A stretch of 64,000 nucleotides of DNA from an uncultured Nostoc sp. (GTDB lineage Bacteria > Cyanobacteriota > Cyanobacteriia > Cyanobacteriales > Nostocaceae). A program made the translations under genes and the position numbers. The stretch lies in assembly GCF_937863485.1 (NCBI RefSeq), contig NZ_CALMFY010000043.1:41506-105505 (forward strand). The letters are read 5' to 3'. Positions 1 to 8,142 of this stretch are shown here, in pieces. The notes below the pieces were generated by a model, which was not told the origin of the DNA, ran no database searches, and saw only the letters and a list, made by a program, of their open reading frames with translations. Position 1 is the stretch's first letter. Each line of letters starts with the position of its first letter.

Positions 1-67
1 TAATCTCATCATTCGATCAATAAGTTCCCAGTTCCAAGTTCATAAGCTCAACTTTTGAGTAAAAAGG

Positions 68-262
68 TTGAAGTTTCTAGTTCAGACGCTCAACGTTCGA
101 GCAAAAAGGTCCCAGTTCCGAGTTCAGAGGCTCAACGTTCGAGTAAAAAGGTTCCAGTTCCGAGTTCAGAGGCTCAACGTTAGAGTAAAAAGGTCCCAGT
201 TCCGAGTTCCGAGGCTCAACGTTCGAGTAAAAAGGTCCCAGTTCCGAGTTCAGAGGTTAAAA
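68..262. repeat. 42-bp tandem repeat array, left flank of the NTPase/CHAT gene
   Basis: About 4.5 imperfect copies of a 42-bp unit that contains CAACGTTCGAGYAAAAAGGT followed by CCCAGTTCCGAGTTCAGAGG. Because 42 is divisible by three, the plus strand stays open and would encode a 14-residue amphipathic repeat (QFRVQRLNVRVKRS-like). The right flank of the CHAT gene carries related units. A short translated peptide is possible, but I read this as a repeat rather than a gene. Confidence 0.8.
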
Positions 263-277
263 ATGGGAATTTTGAGA

Positions 278-306
278 GCGATGTCTACGACAGGCTACGC
301 CTACGC
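278..306. repeat. SIR palindromic element (GCGATGTCTACGAC... family)
   Basis: A 29-bp copy of the short interspersed repeat that recurs through this window. The left half begins GCGATGTCTACGACAGGC and the right half is TACGCCTACGC. Other copies lie near 10988, 18344, 32664, 40858, 42887, 46835 and 50266. It sits between the 42-bp array and the NTPase gene. Confidence 0.8.
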
Positions 307-403
307 AAAAGCATTTATCCCGAAAACTCGTCTCTGAAGTGGCATTATTAAGGGTTAGTGAGGTTAACATAGTAAAAATGTTTTCAGCCTGTTGTCGGTG
401 AAA

Positions 404-1096
404 ATGCCAAGTCAAGATTACAAATGGAAGCGGTTCTGGTGTCCTCGGTCAGGTCGCCTTAATCTAGCTGATGGCGGTTATCTATGCGACCCAGAAGAGA
501 AGTGGGGCAAAATATACAATCCAGATTTAGTAACCTTCGAGGCTATATCCGACTTACCATGTTTAGCACTCCTGGGTGAGCCAGGAATTGGTAAAAGCCA
601 TGCTATAGAGGCAGAGAAAAATGAAATTATTAGCGAAATTCAAAAACAAGGTGGTCAGGTACTTTCGTTAGATATCCGTTCCTATGGAAGTGAAGACAGA
701 CTGGTTTGGAGATTATTTGACAGCCCAGAATTTACTCAATGGACAGAAGGCACTCATCAGTTACATATTTTTTTAGATAGTATTGATGAATGCTTGCTAC
801 GAATAGATACATTAGCAACGCTCCTAGTTGACGAGTTCAAACGTTATCAGAATCATATCCAGCGTTTACATCTTCGTATTGCCTGCCGAACGGCTGTTTG
901 GCAACCAGTCCTAGAGGAAGGACTGAAGCAAATTTGGGGTAAAGATAGTGTAGGAATTTATGAACTAGCCCCACTTCGGCGTGTAGATGTGAGTAAAGCC
1001 GCAAAGATTGAAGGCATCGATAATCCTGAAGCATTTATAGAAGAAATTAACAGGAAAGTGGAGAGAAGACCAGAAAATCATAACTTTCGACAATGA
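404..1096 (+). pseudogene. N-terminal NTPase fragment of a broken NTPase/CHAT protein
   Basis: This frame encodes a P-loop NTPase N-terminus. A Walker A motif GEPGIGKS lies near residues 58-65 from ATG 404, and a hydrophobic Walker B-like stretch ending LDSIDE lies near residue 125. The frame ends at a TGA at 1094-1096. The next frame is open across this point and continues into the large downstream reading frame ending at 3272. Intact cyanobacterial members of this family, as I recall them, have a long middle region between the NTPase and the CHAT end; here the two halves meet abruptly. I infer a frameshift, probably with an internal deletion. An upstream TTG at 392 is possible, but ATG 404 is the better start. 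Confidence 0.65.
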
Positions 1097-1208
1097 GATT
1101 CAAGCACAATTTAAATTATCACTTGTTAATAATCTTGAAAAACGGCGCAAGCTTGTTGATCAGGCAGTTATAACAGTTTCCCAATCAGGAGAAAATATAT
1201 ATTTTTTA

Positions 1209-3272
1209 TTGGATTCATTAACAGAAAATATCCTTTCAACAGAAGATGTTTTTTGGATGCTCGAAAAACTTCAAAATATTGATTCTCAGCAAGAGCGAAT
1301 TTGGGCAGCGCTAATTCAGTGGAAATTTAACCGTAATGATTTAAAACAGATAGATGCTATCCTTGAAGCTACTCAGACTAATAATATCTTACGTGAAGAA
1401 TTTGCATTCTATTTTTCAACAATTGATTTGGAGTCAGCACAGGCTAAGGAGTTGAGGGCTAACTATCAAAGGATGCAAGAACAGCAGAATCGTAGACAAA
1501 AACCTATTTTAGATCCACCACCTAAAGAACGAGTTATTCTATGTATAGAGCAACTAGAGTCAGGAAATCTATTAGCTTGGTGGCAAATAAATATGGAGAT
1601 GCTGCTTAAGCCAGATAGTCAACATTATGAACAAGAGCTTGAATCAGATTTAACAAAACTTCCTGGATGGCAAGAAGCTGATATAAAAACTCGTAAAAGA
1701 ATTATCAACGGCGCTAAAAAGTATATTCAAGAATATAATCAAGTAGTTTATGACTGGATAGGGACAAATACGTATGATCGTCCAGCATTAGCTGGCTGTA
1801 AAGCTTTACTATTGCTTTTACAAGAAACTCCAGAATTTTTAGACACTATATCATCTGAAATATGGCAACGGTGGGCATCTGTTATTGTTGCCTTTCCTCA
1901 TAGCAACACCACCCAACGAGAAGATTACTACACCGAATTAGTTAAGCGGGCATACATAAATGCCCCCTCTGAAACCCTGAATACACTGCTGTCCATTATT
2001 AATAAGGAGAATGAGGAACATAGCTTTATCTTCATTCTTAATAAATTTAAGAAATGCTGGAATGAGCCTTTCAAAGCTGTTCTTTTAGAAAAGGCTAGGG
2101 ATACAGCAATTAAACCTCAGTGTATGGGGCAGTTACTTGAAGAACTTTTAAAGCGTGAATCGATTGGAGCTAGAGAGTTTGCTAAATCCCTTGTTTCTAT
2201 TCCTCTACCTTTAGAAGAAGAAGCACACCAGAAAGCTGTAGTTGCAGGTAAGGTATTAGTCGAATGTGCAGAGCCTATTAGCTGGGCGGTTATTTGGTCG
2301 GCTATCCACCAAAATACAGATTTTGGGCGAGAAGTATTTGAAGCAGTCACTTACCGCTACTCGCATGGTTTGCATTTGAAGCTGACTGAAAAACAGCTAG
2401 CGGATTTATACATCTGGCTAGTTTGTCAGTATCCTCATGCTGAAGATCCTGATTACAGTAATGATGTTCTTGCTCACAATATGGGCGCTAGAGAGAGCGT
2501 TGCTAACTTAAGAGACAGTGTTTTAACACAACTTAGGGAAACTGGGACATCTCAGGCGTGTATTGAGATTGAGCGCATTTCCGAACAATTTCCTAAACTG
2601 ACCTGGCTTAAAAGAACTTTGCTAAACGCCCAGAACGTTACGCGGCGCAAAACTAGGCAACCACCTCAACCAGAGCAGATTCTTCAGATTGTGAGCAAAA
2701 AAGAGTCATACTCCATGAAAACAATACTAATTCTGGCAGCAAATCCTAAAAATTCAAGCCCGTTGCGCCTGGATGAGGAAATGCGAGAAATTAGTGAGGG
2801 TTTACGTCGATCTCAGAAGCGTGACCAATTTAAGCTAGAGCAGAGATGGGCTGTTCGGACTAGTGATTTACGTCGAGCCTTATTAGATACTGAACCACAA
2901 ATTGTCCACTTCTGCGGACACGGCTCTGGGGATGAAGGGCTAGTGATAGAAGACGAAGCTGGAAAATCAAAGCTAGTGAGTACAACTGCTCTAGCAAATT
3001 TATTTGAACTGTGTACTGAACACGTCGAATGCGTTCTCCTCAATGCTTGCTATTCAGAAGTGCAAGCAGAGGCAATTGTTCAACATATTGACTATGTAAT
3101 TGGGATGGGTGACGCAGTTGGAGATACAGCCGCAATCAAGTTTGCTACGGGATTTTATGATGCTCTTGGGGCAGGAAGGTCTATTGAAACCGCTTATAAG
3201 TTTGGTTGTAATGCAATTCAGTTAGAGAACATTCCAGAGCATCTGACTCCAAAATTTAAGAAGAAACAATAG
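1209..3272 (+). CDS. C-terminal part of NTPase/CHAT-domain protein (likely gene remnant)
   Basis: The product has a helical N-terminal part of about 490 residues of unrecognised fold. A CHAT domain (caspase-like peptidase fold, HetF-associated) follows from about residue 503. The catalytic His-Cys dyad looks intact: His571 in HFCGHG and Cys614 in LLNACYS. CHAT proteins are proteases, and several act in bacterial immunity or programmed-death circuits; a defence role here is inference only. The nominal start is a weak TTG, and the frame is open upstream to before 1098. The product therefore looks like the 3' half of a larger gene whose NTPase half lies at 404-1096. Both sides of the locus carry related tandem repeats. 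Confidence 0.7.
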   Translation: MDSLTENILSTEDVFWMLEKLQNIDSQQERIWAALIQWKFNRNDLKQIDAILEATQTNNILREEFAFYFSTIDLESAQAKELRANYQRMQEQQNRRQKPILDPPPKERVILCIEQLESGNLLAWWQINMEMLLKPDSQHYEQELESDLTKLPGWQEADIKTRKRIINGAKKYIQEYNQVVYDWIGTNTYDRPALAGCKALLLLLQETPEFLDTISSEIWQRWASVIVAFPHSNTTQREDYYTELVKRAYINAPSETLNTLLSIINKENEEHSFIFILNKFKKCWNEPFKAVLLEKARDTAIKPQCMGQLLEELLKRESIGAREFAKSLVSIPLPLEEEAHQKAVVAGKVLVECAEPISWAVIWSAIHQNTDFGREVFEAVTYRYSHGLHLKLTEKQLADLYIWLVCQYPHAEDPDYSNDVLAHNMGARESVANLRDSVLTQLRETGTSQACIEIERISEQFPKLTWLKRTLLNAQNVTRRKTRQPPQPEQILQIVSKKESYSMKTILILAANPKNSSPLRLDEEMREISEGLRRSQKRDQFKLEQRWAVRTSDLRRALLDTEPQIVHFCGHGSGDEGLVIEDEAGKSKLVSTTALANLFELCTEHVECVLLNACYSEVQAEAIVQHIDYVIGMGDAVGDTAAIKFATGFYDALGAGRSIETAYKFGCNAIQLENIPEHLTPKFKKKQ

Positions 3273-3309
3273 CTTGATATCTTTTCTGCTAAGAGGCGAT
3301 CGCCTTCCA

Positions 3310-3615
3310 ATCTCCATCATCCAACCTCAAACCCTCAAGTTTCAAGCTCAGAACTCGAAAGTTGCACCTCAGAACCCGAAGTTTCGACCTCAGAACTTCA
3401 ACATTCGAGCAAAAAGCCTGAAACTTCCCCTTCTGAACTCGAAGTTTCAACCTTAGAACTCGAACATCCGAGCAAAAAGCCTGAAACTTCCCCTTCTGAA
3501 CTCCAAGCTTCACCCTCATTACAGCAAGTTTGACCCTCTGAACACGAAACTTGGACTTCAGAAGCTCAAACATCCCCTTCAGAACTTGAACATTTGGCTT
3601 CAGAGGTTAAAGAGT
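3310..3615. repeat. Degenerate short tandem repeats, right flank of the CHAT gene
   Basis: Imperfect units of about 21 bp, doubled to about 42 and 63 bp, built from phrases such as GAACTCGAAGTTTC and CATYCGAGCAAAAAGCCTGA. One unit, AACATTCGAGCAAAAAG, closely matches the 42-bp repeat at 68-262, so both flanks of the NTPase/CHAT gene belong to one repeat family. Both strands are partly open, giving heptad-like basic or acidic peptides. I do not call a gene here. Confidence 0.7.
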
Positions 3616-3677
3616 TGAGCTAGAAGTTTAGAATTTAAGTTACAAGAGATATAGATTACTGGCACAAGGGTTAGACA

Positions 3678-4369
3678 ATGAGTGAAACTCAGACCCAGTT
3701 ACCGACAGATACATGGATTTGTGCTTCTTGGCAAGAGTATGAGCAAGCGATCGCTAACTTGCTCAACGAGAAGGCAAAGAGTTACTACTATAAGGGGCAC
3801 ATGAGGCTGGAGATGGCGCCAGTTAGTTTTGATCATGGTAAAGACCATGTTTAATTATTTTTGCAGTGACTCTATTTACAGCACTTAAAGGGATTCCAGC
3901 CAGAGGTTTAGACACAACCACCTTTCGTAAAACTGGTGTTCAGGACTGTCAGCCCGATGTAGCATATTACATCAGAGAACACGCCCAAACTATCCCAGCA
4001 GGTACAGGAATTGTCAACCTTGATCGCTATCCTGCACCGGATTTGGTGATTGAGATTGCGAAAACATCTCTGCTGGATGACTTGGGTACAAAGCGATGTC
4101 TGACGACAAGCCGCTTCTCTACGAGAGGCTTCGCCAACGCGTCTACGCTCTATGAAGAGTTGGGTGTTACTGAATACTGGGTAGTGGATGTGCAAAATGC
4201 CCAAATCATTGCCTATGCTATGGCAGAGCAGGGTAGTAAACGTATTCAGGAATCACAGGTATTTCCTGGGATCGCTATTTTAGAGGAGGCTTTACGCCGT
4301 AGCCGTGAAATCAATCAATCTCAAGTTGGAGCTTGGTTCTTGAGCCAGTTTCAACAAAAGGAGGCTTGA
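3678..4369 (+). pseudogene. Uma2-family (DUF820) PD-(D/E)XK nuclease, frameshifted, with in-frame repeat insertion
   Basis: ATG 3678 opens a typical Uma2 N-terminus (MSETQ...; YKGHMRLEM...SFDHGKDHV) that stops at TAA 3852-3854. The rest of the family (LFTALKGIP..., QPDVAYY..., PAPDLVIEI, EYWVVDV) continues in another frame to 4369. Adding one T to the T-run at 3850-3852 would restore a single frame, so this is one lost base in a homopolymer: a real frameshift or a sequencing error. Inside the core, between GTKR and LYEELG, there are about 18 extra residues encoded by an SIR-like palindrome (4093-4149). The family normally runs straight from GTKR to ALYEELG. It is convergent with, and 1 bp from, the DUF1016 gene. 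Confidence 0.75.
4093..4149. repeat. SIR-type element inserted in-frame in the Uma2 gene
   Basis: It begins GCGATGTCTGACGACAAGC, contains CTCTACGAGAGGC and ends in CGCGTCTACGCT. It matches the window's SIR/extended-SIR families and explains the extra residues in the Uma2 reading frame without breaking it. Confidence 0.7.
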
Positions 4370-4370
4370 G

Positions 4371-5408
4371 CTACATTTTTTCTTCTATAGACTTCCTGGC
4401 TTCTTCTATCTGTGCAGCCAGCTTTTCTTCATCAGGTAATTTTAGTTGATATTCTCTGGCTAAAATATTGGGTAAGTTGTCTAATGCATAGTGTGCAACA
4501 GCTTCATCTTTTTCACTGCACAATATCAAACCAACAGGAGGATTTTCTCCAGGGTATGTCCAATGTTCTCTAGCATAGTTCACATAAAAATTCATTTGTC
4601 CAGTATCAGCAGGTGTAAGTTTACCCAGCTTCAAATCAATTACTATCAGACATTTCAACACCCGATGAAAAAATAATAAATCAATCCTGTAGCATTCATC
4701 GCCAACGCGCAAACGTTTCTGACGACCTACAAAAGCAAATTCACTGCCCAATTCTAATAGAAAGTATTCTAGCTTATTGATTAATGCTTGTTCTAAATCA
4801 CTTTCTGAATATTCATCCTTCAATCCTAAAAATTCTAATACGAATGAATCTTTAAGTTCTTGTTCCGGGGTTAGGATATCTTCTGCCTGCTTTTTTTCAC
4901 CTTTTTTCAGCAACGCAGTTTTATTTTGTGACAAAGCTACTCGTTCATAAAATTTACTTTCTATCTGTCTTTTTAGTTGTCTTTCGCTCCAACCACCCCG
5001 TAGTGCTTCCGTTTCATAAAATTCTCTAGATTTTAAGTCGTGAACTGAAAGAAGACGAACATAATGCGACCAAGGCAAAGGAAATTCTTGAGCTAAAGTA
5101 GATAAATTAGATTCCGCAGACAGTGTTTGCGAAATTTGCCATTTGAGATAAAAACGACGCATTAACTCTAAATTCCGCTCAGAAAAACCTTTGCTATATC
5201 TGGCTGTTAAATCTTCTGAAAGCCTTGTTATGACTGCTGCTCCATATTCGGCTCGCTTCTCTCCACCCTGCTCAAGTTCTACAATCCGTCGTCCAATTTC
5301 CCAGTAAGTAGCTGTCATGATTGCATTGACTGAACGAGCCGCTGCACGACGAGATGATTCGAGAAGTTTGATTAAATCAGTTAAAGTATTTTCGTAGCCG
5401 TTAATCAC
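4371..5408 (-). CDS. PDDEXK nuclease domain protein (DUF1016, YhcG type)
   Basis: A 345-residue protein. The N-terminal half matches the DUF1016_N pattern (TYWEIGRRIVELEQ, YSKGFSERNLELMRRFY). The C-terminal half (about residues 190-340) is the PD-(D/E)XK nuclease-like domain with RIDLLFFHR and LIVIDLKLGKLTPADTGQM, which supply the D and D-x-K acidic and lysine residues. YhcG-type proteins are often accessory to restriction loci or move with mobile DNA; no restriction enzyme is adjacent here. Length is normal for the family and the frame is intact. Confidence 0.85.
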   Translation of the reverse strand: MINGYENTLTDLIKLLESSRRAAARSVNAIMTATYWEIGRRIVELEQGGEKRAEYGAAVITRLSEDLTARYSKGFSERNLELMRRFYLKWQISQTLSAESNLSTLAQEFPLPWSHYVRLLSVHDLKSREFYETEALRGGWSERQLKRQIESKFYERVALSQNKTALLKKGEKKQAEDILTPEQELKDSFVLEFLGLKDEYSESDLEQALINKLEYFLLELGSEFAFVGRQKRLRVGDECYRIDLLFFHRVLKCLIVIDLKLGKLTPADTGQMNFYVNYAREHWTYPGENPPVGLILCSEKDEAVAHYALDNLPNILAREYQLKLPDEEKLAAQIEEARKSIEEKM

Positions 5409-5535
5409 GATGTTTTTCTCAGTTGCAGTTTTCAGTCTTAAAAAATAATCTATTGTCTCATTTTATGACTTCTCAAATAACTATTTTCAAGATATTTAGC
5501 AATCTTATTTCAATTTTTCATCATTCCAAATTGCT

Positions 5536-5567
5536 GATCCCCGACTTTTTTAAAAAAGTCGGGGATC
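5536..5567. repeat. Hairpin repeat GATCCCCGACTT...AAGTCGGGGATC
   Basis: A perfect inverted repeat with 15-16 bp arms meeting at a short T/A centre. It lies between the starts of the DUF1016 gene and the creatininase-family gene's 3' end, and could work as a terminator on either strand. The same hairpin occurs at 6534-6565 and 49682-49712. Confidence 0.75.
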
Positions 5568-5652
5568 ATGTTTCTGCACATTTGATTCAGGATTGCTCTT
5601 TTATGCAGAGACGCAATTTGACTCGCATCTCTACAATGTCTTTGCATGACTT

Positions 5653-6399
5653 TTATTCTGCGTTCACAAATTCCAAATACCCATTGCTAAGTTCTTTCAC
5701 CGCCAAGTCATAAAGTTGTTTACCGTGTTCAGGCGTTGCTAAAGCCGGATTTGATCCCATGCGTCCATCTGGGTAACGCACTCGAAAGTCAGCTGCGCTA
5801 TAAATCCTGTATCCGCTTGCAACTTCGGGTGAAAGGGGCGCTTGCTTAATCGCCTCTGGATAAACGTATTGGGTAAGGGCTACTTCACTTGGCGTTGCAT
5901 GAGAACCTTCTTGATCCCCATATAATTCTTTAGCTAGCTTATATACAGAACCGCACATAAACCAGTTTGCCACTTGACATTGCACCTGTTGAGCATTGTT
6001 AATCTGTAAATCTTCTAAATGGGCGTAAGTTTCGGAGAAAGCCGCTTTCAGGGTGGCGATGTTACCACCATGTCCGTTGATAAAGTAGAACTTGGTAAAA
6101 CCAGCTTTGGCTAAACAAGTTACATAATCTCGCACTACTTGAATTAAAGTGCTGGGGCGCAGGCTGATTGTGCCAGGAAAGGAAGTATGGTGCAGTGCCA
6201 TCCCCACATTGATTGTCGGGCCAACGATCGCGCTAGTTGCATCACCTACACCAGCTGCGATCGCTTCTGCACAAATAGCATCAGTCCCAATTAACCCGGT
6301 TGGCCCATGTTGTTCTGTGGAACCAATAGGGAAAATTATCCCCTTTGACTGCTGTAAATAAGCTTCGATTTCTTGCCAAGTACTTAAATGCAGTAACAT
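5653..6399 (-). CDS. Creatininase-family amidohydrolase
   Basis: A 248-residue protein with the metal-binding signatures of the creatininase superfamily: GSTEQHGP near residues 26-33, GTDA near 38, FINGHGGN near 107-114 and EGSHATPSE near 163. These supply the Glu, Asp and His ligands for the binuclear Zn/Mn site. Family members hydrolyse creatinine or related cyclic or linear amides such as formamides, so the substrate cannot be read from sequence. Length (about 250) and frame are normal. It stands alone between repeat-rich spacers. Confidence 0.85.
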   Translation of the reverse strand: MLLHLSTWQEIEAYLQQSKGIIFPIGSTEQHGPTGLIGTDAICAEAIAAGVGDATSAIVGPTINVGMALHHTSFPGTISLRPSTLIQVVRDYVTCLAKAGFTKFYFINGHGGNIATLKAAFSETYAHLEDLQINNAQQVQCQVANWFMCGSVYKLAKELYGDQEGSHATPSEVALTQYVYPEAIKQAPLSPEVASGYRIYSAADFRVRYPDGRMGSNPALATPEHGKQLYDLAVKELSNGYLEFVNAE

Positions 6400-6850
6400 T
6401 TTTAATGATTTTCCTCAATAAAATTGCGGTGGAGCGAAACCTTTTTTTGCTACACAGCATTTTCTGTAATTAAACTCCTACTAATACGATTATGAACTGC
6501 CAAGATTAAGAGTGGTGGCGATCGCTATCACCAGATCCCCGACTTCGTAAAAGTTGTCGGGGATCAATGGTTTTCACATTTTTAGTTATCAACCACTAAC
6601 CTGGCAATAACTTTCTGCCAAATTTGCAGGAAATGAGACTATTTATTTCTAGGAATATTGTTTAGGGGATGGAGTCGCAACGAGTTTCAAGCGATATGGA
6701 TATAAGCAATTTACGGATTCTACCACTTTATCCTACGACACTCGCTGCGAACCTCCATATAGTAAAAATCTAAATTGAGTTATGAGATGTTATGAAGCGT
6801 TGCTCTTTGGGATCATCAAGTAGATAAAGGGGATCACTCTTGTCTATTGA
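6400..6850. other. Intergenic region with hairpin repeat 6534-6565
   Basis: No convincing gene. The only structure is a second copy of the GATCCCCGACTT hairpin (arms 6534-6545 and 6554-6565, one mismatch). The rest is AT-rich. Confidence 0.6.
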
Positions 6851-7122
6851 CTAATCAAAGTAATAATGTTTTTTCACGTTGCTTGTAATTTACCATATGC
6901 AGGACATGCCAAGAGGAAAAATCACCAAATCGCCTTTCCCCATTTCCACTGGTTGTCCACCATTAGGAGTAACAACTACATCACCTTCCAAAAAGTAGCA
7001 AGTTTCTTGAGAATCATAAGTCCAAGGGAATTTGGAAACTTCCTTTTTCCAAATTTCCCATTTAGAAACACCCAATTCATTGAGGCGTTCTTATGTAAAT
7101 TGATGCTCAATTTTAATTCCAT
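6851..7122 (-). pseudogene. Cupin-domain protein pseudogene (DUF861/EutQ-like)
   Basis: On the minus strand, ATG at 7122 to TAG at 6851 spans about 90 codons, the family's normal length. The middle is an intact small-cupin barrel (VSKWEIWKKEVSKFPWTYD, ETCYFLEGDVVVTP, MGKGDLVIFPLGM). Three lesions break it: a one-base deletion just after the ATG, an in-frame TAA at 7091-7093 where a Ser codon is expected (IEHQFT-stop-ERLNELG), and a TAA at 6890-6892 where a Glu codon is expected after GMSCIW. After that last stop the frame goes on with a family-like tail (VKKHYYFD). Such cupins are small proteins of unknown substrate. This is a recent, well-preserved pseudogene. Confidence 0.8.
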
Positions 7123-7141
7123 ATTGTATTTTCTCTAGTTA

Positions 7142-7513
7142 TCAACAGTAGGATTGAATATCTTCTCCACACTGATCTACTAGATAACACAAAGCCCGAA
7201 AACGCAAGTAGACAAGTTCGTTATAAAGCGGATTGAGTTTGCACATTGGCGGAATGTGGCCTATTGTGCGACCAAAAAGCATGATATCACGCTCAAATGG
7301 ACACTGGGCGGGAATCAGTTTAGCAATAAATCTGGCTAATTTCCGATTATGAATCTCAAATTTGTCCAGCGATTGACGTAATGGTTGCAGTAAATCTAAT
7401 TTAGGTAGAGCAAATTGCTTTTTACGGACTGTTCGATCCTTTTCTTCTAAAGGGTTAATAAAAGCAGGCAGAAAAATACGTCGATTTTTTGTTTTAAGCA
7501 TAGTCGTAGACAA
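7142..7513 (-). CDS. Mo-dependent nitrogenase C-terminal domain (Mo-nitro_C) protein, paralogue A
   Basis: A 123-residue protein. The C-terminal 85 residues carry the signature IPAQCPFERDI, FGR...HIPPMCKLNPLYNEL, LRFRALCYL and CGED..SYC. They are nearly identical in pattern to the second copy at 13934-14221. The N-terminal 40 residues are basic and not shared. The domain is named from nitrogenase-associated annotations in cyanobacteria; its biochemical role is not established. Conserved cysteines (PAQC, PPMC, ALC, CGED, final YC) suggest metal or redox chemistry, which is inference. It lies alone, downstream of the cupin pseudogene. Confidence 0.8.
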   Translation of the reverse strand: MSTTMLKTKNRRIFLPAFINPLEEKDRTVRKKQFALPKLDLLQPLRQSLDKFEIHNRKLARFIAKLIPAQCPFERDIMLFGRTIGHIPPMCKLNPLYNELVYLRFRALCYLVDQCGEDIQSYC

Positions 7514-8142
7514 GGTTTTCCTAGTATAGATGAGCTATTTGTCGATTGGGAATATTACCATGTAATCTGTCTGGTCAATTTGCATTCTGCTTGTAAATTG
7601 GAAAGTAAAGTAAGCACAATGCAAAGAATTTACATGCATCTTTGGGGGGAAATCGTTTAACTAATTGTTATTTAAACCCACCAAATCAGGAAGAACTGTC
7701 CCGTTAAATACAAAATAACAAAGAAAATATAAACATGGCATTTTTTTAACTTATGGATTGCTTATCTTGGATATAGCAATTTTATATCTTAAAGAGAAAT
7801 GCCTGGTTCTGAAACTGCCTAGTATCTAAAGATGGACTTTGGGGGAGAAGAACAGAGTTTATCTCTGACTCCATATAGACTTTACTAGGATTAGCCTCTA
7901 AGATTTAGCGATTCTAGGCTATTAAATATTTAATAATCTGTCCAATATGTTACACTAGCTAACCTATATATTATCTAATAAGTAGCAAAGAAATTCTTTG
8001 ATAAGTCCAAGCAAATATACTTAGAGAATATAGCATTTATCAAAAATATTTGCAAAAAATGCATCGGTTCTCAGGGCGTACAGCAGTATGCCGCTACTGA
8101 TATATATCAGGTATTTCCTGAAATGGTATAATTATGAAAATC
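7514..8142. other. AT-rich intergenic region, no gene seen
   Basis: About 630 bp with no coding frame, strong hairpin or dispersed repeat that I can identify. It should hold the promoter of the Mo-nitro_C gene (minus strand). The 3' end of the kinase gene borders it on the right. Confidence 0.5.

Noticed and set aside
68-262. CRISPR array or small coding gene
   Set aside because: No spacers between the 42-bp units; the open frame is explained by a period divisible by three.
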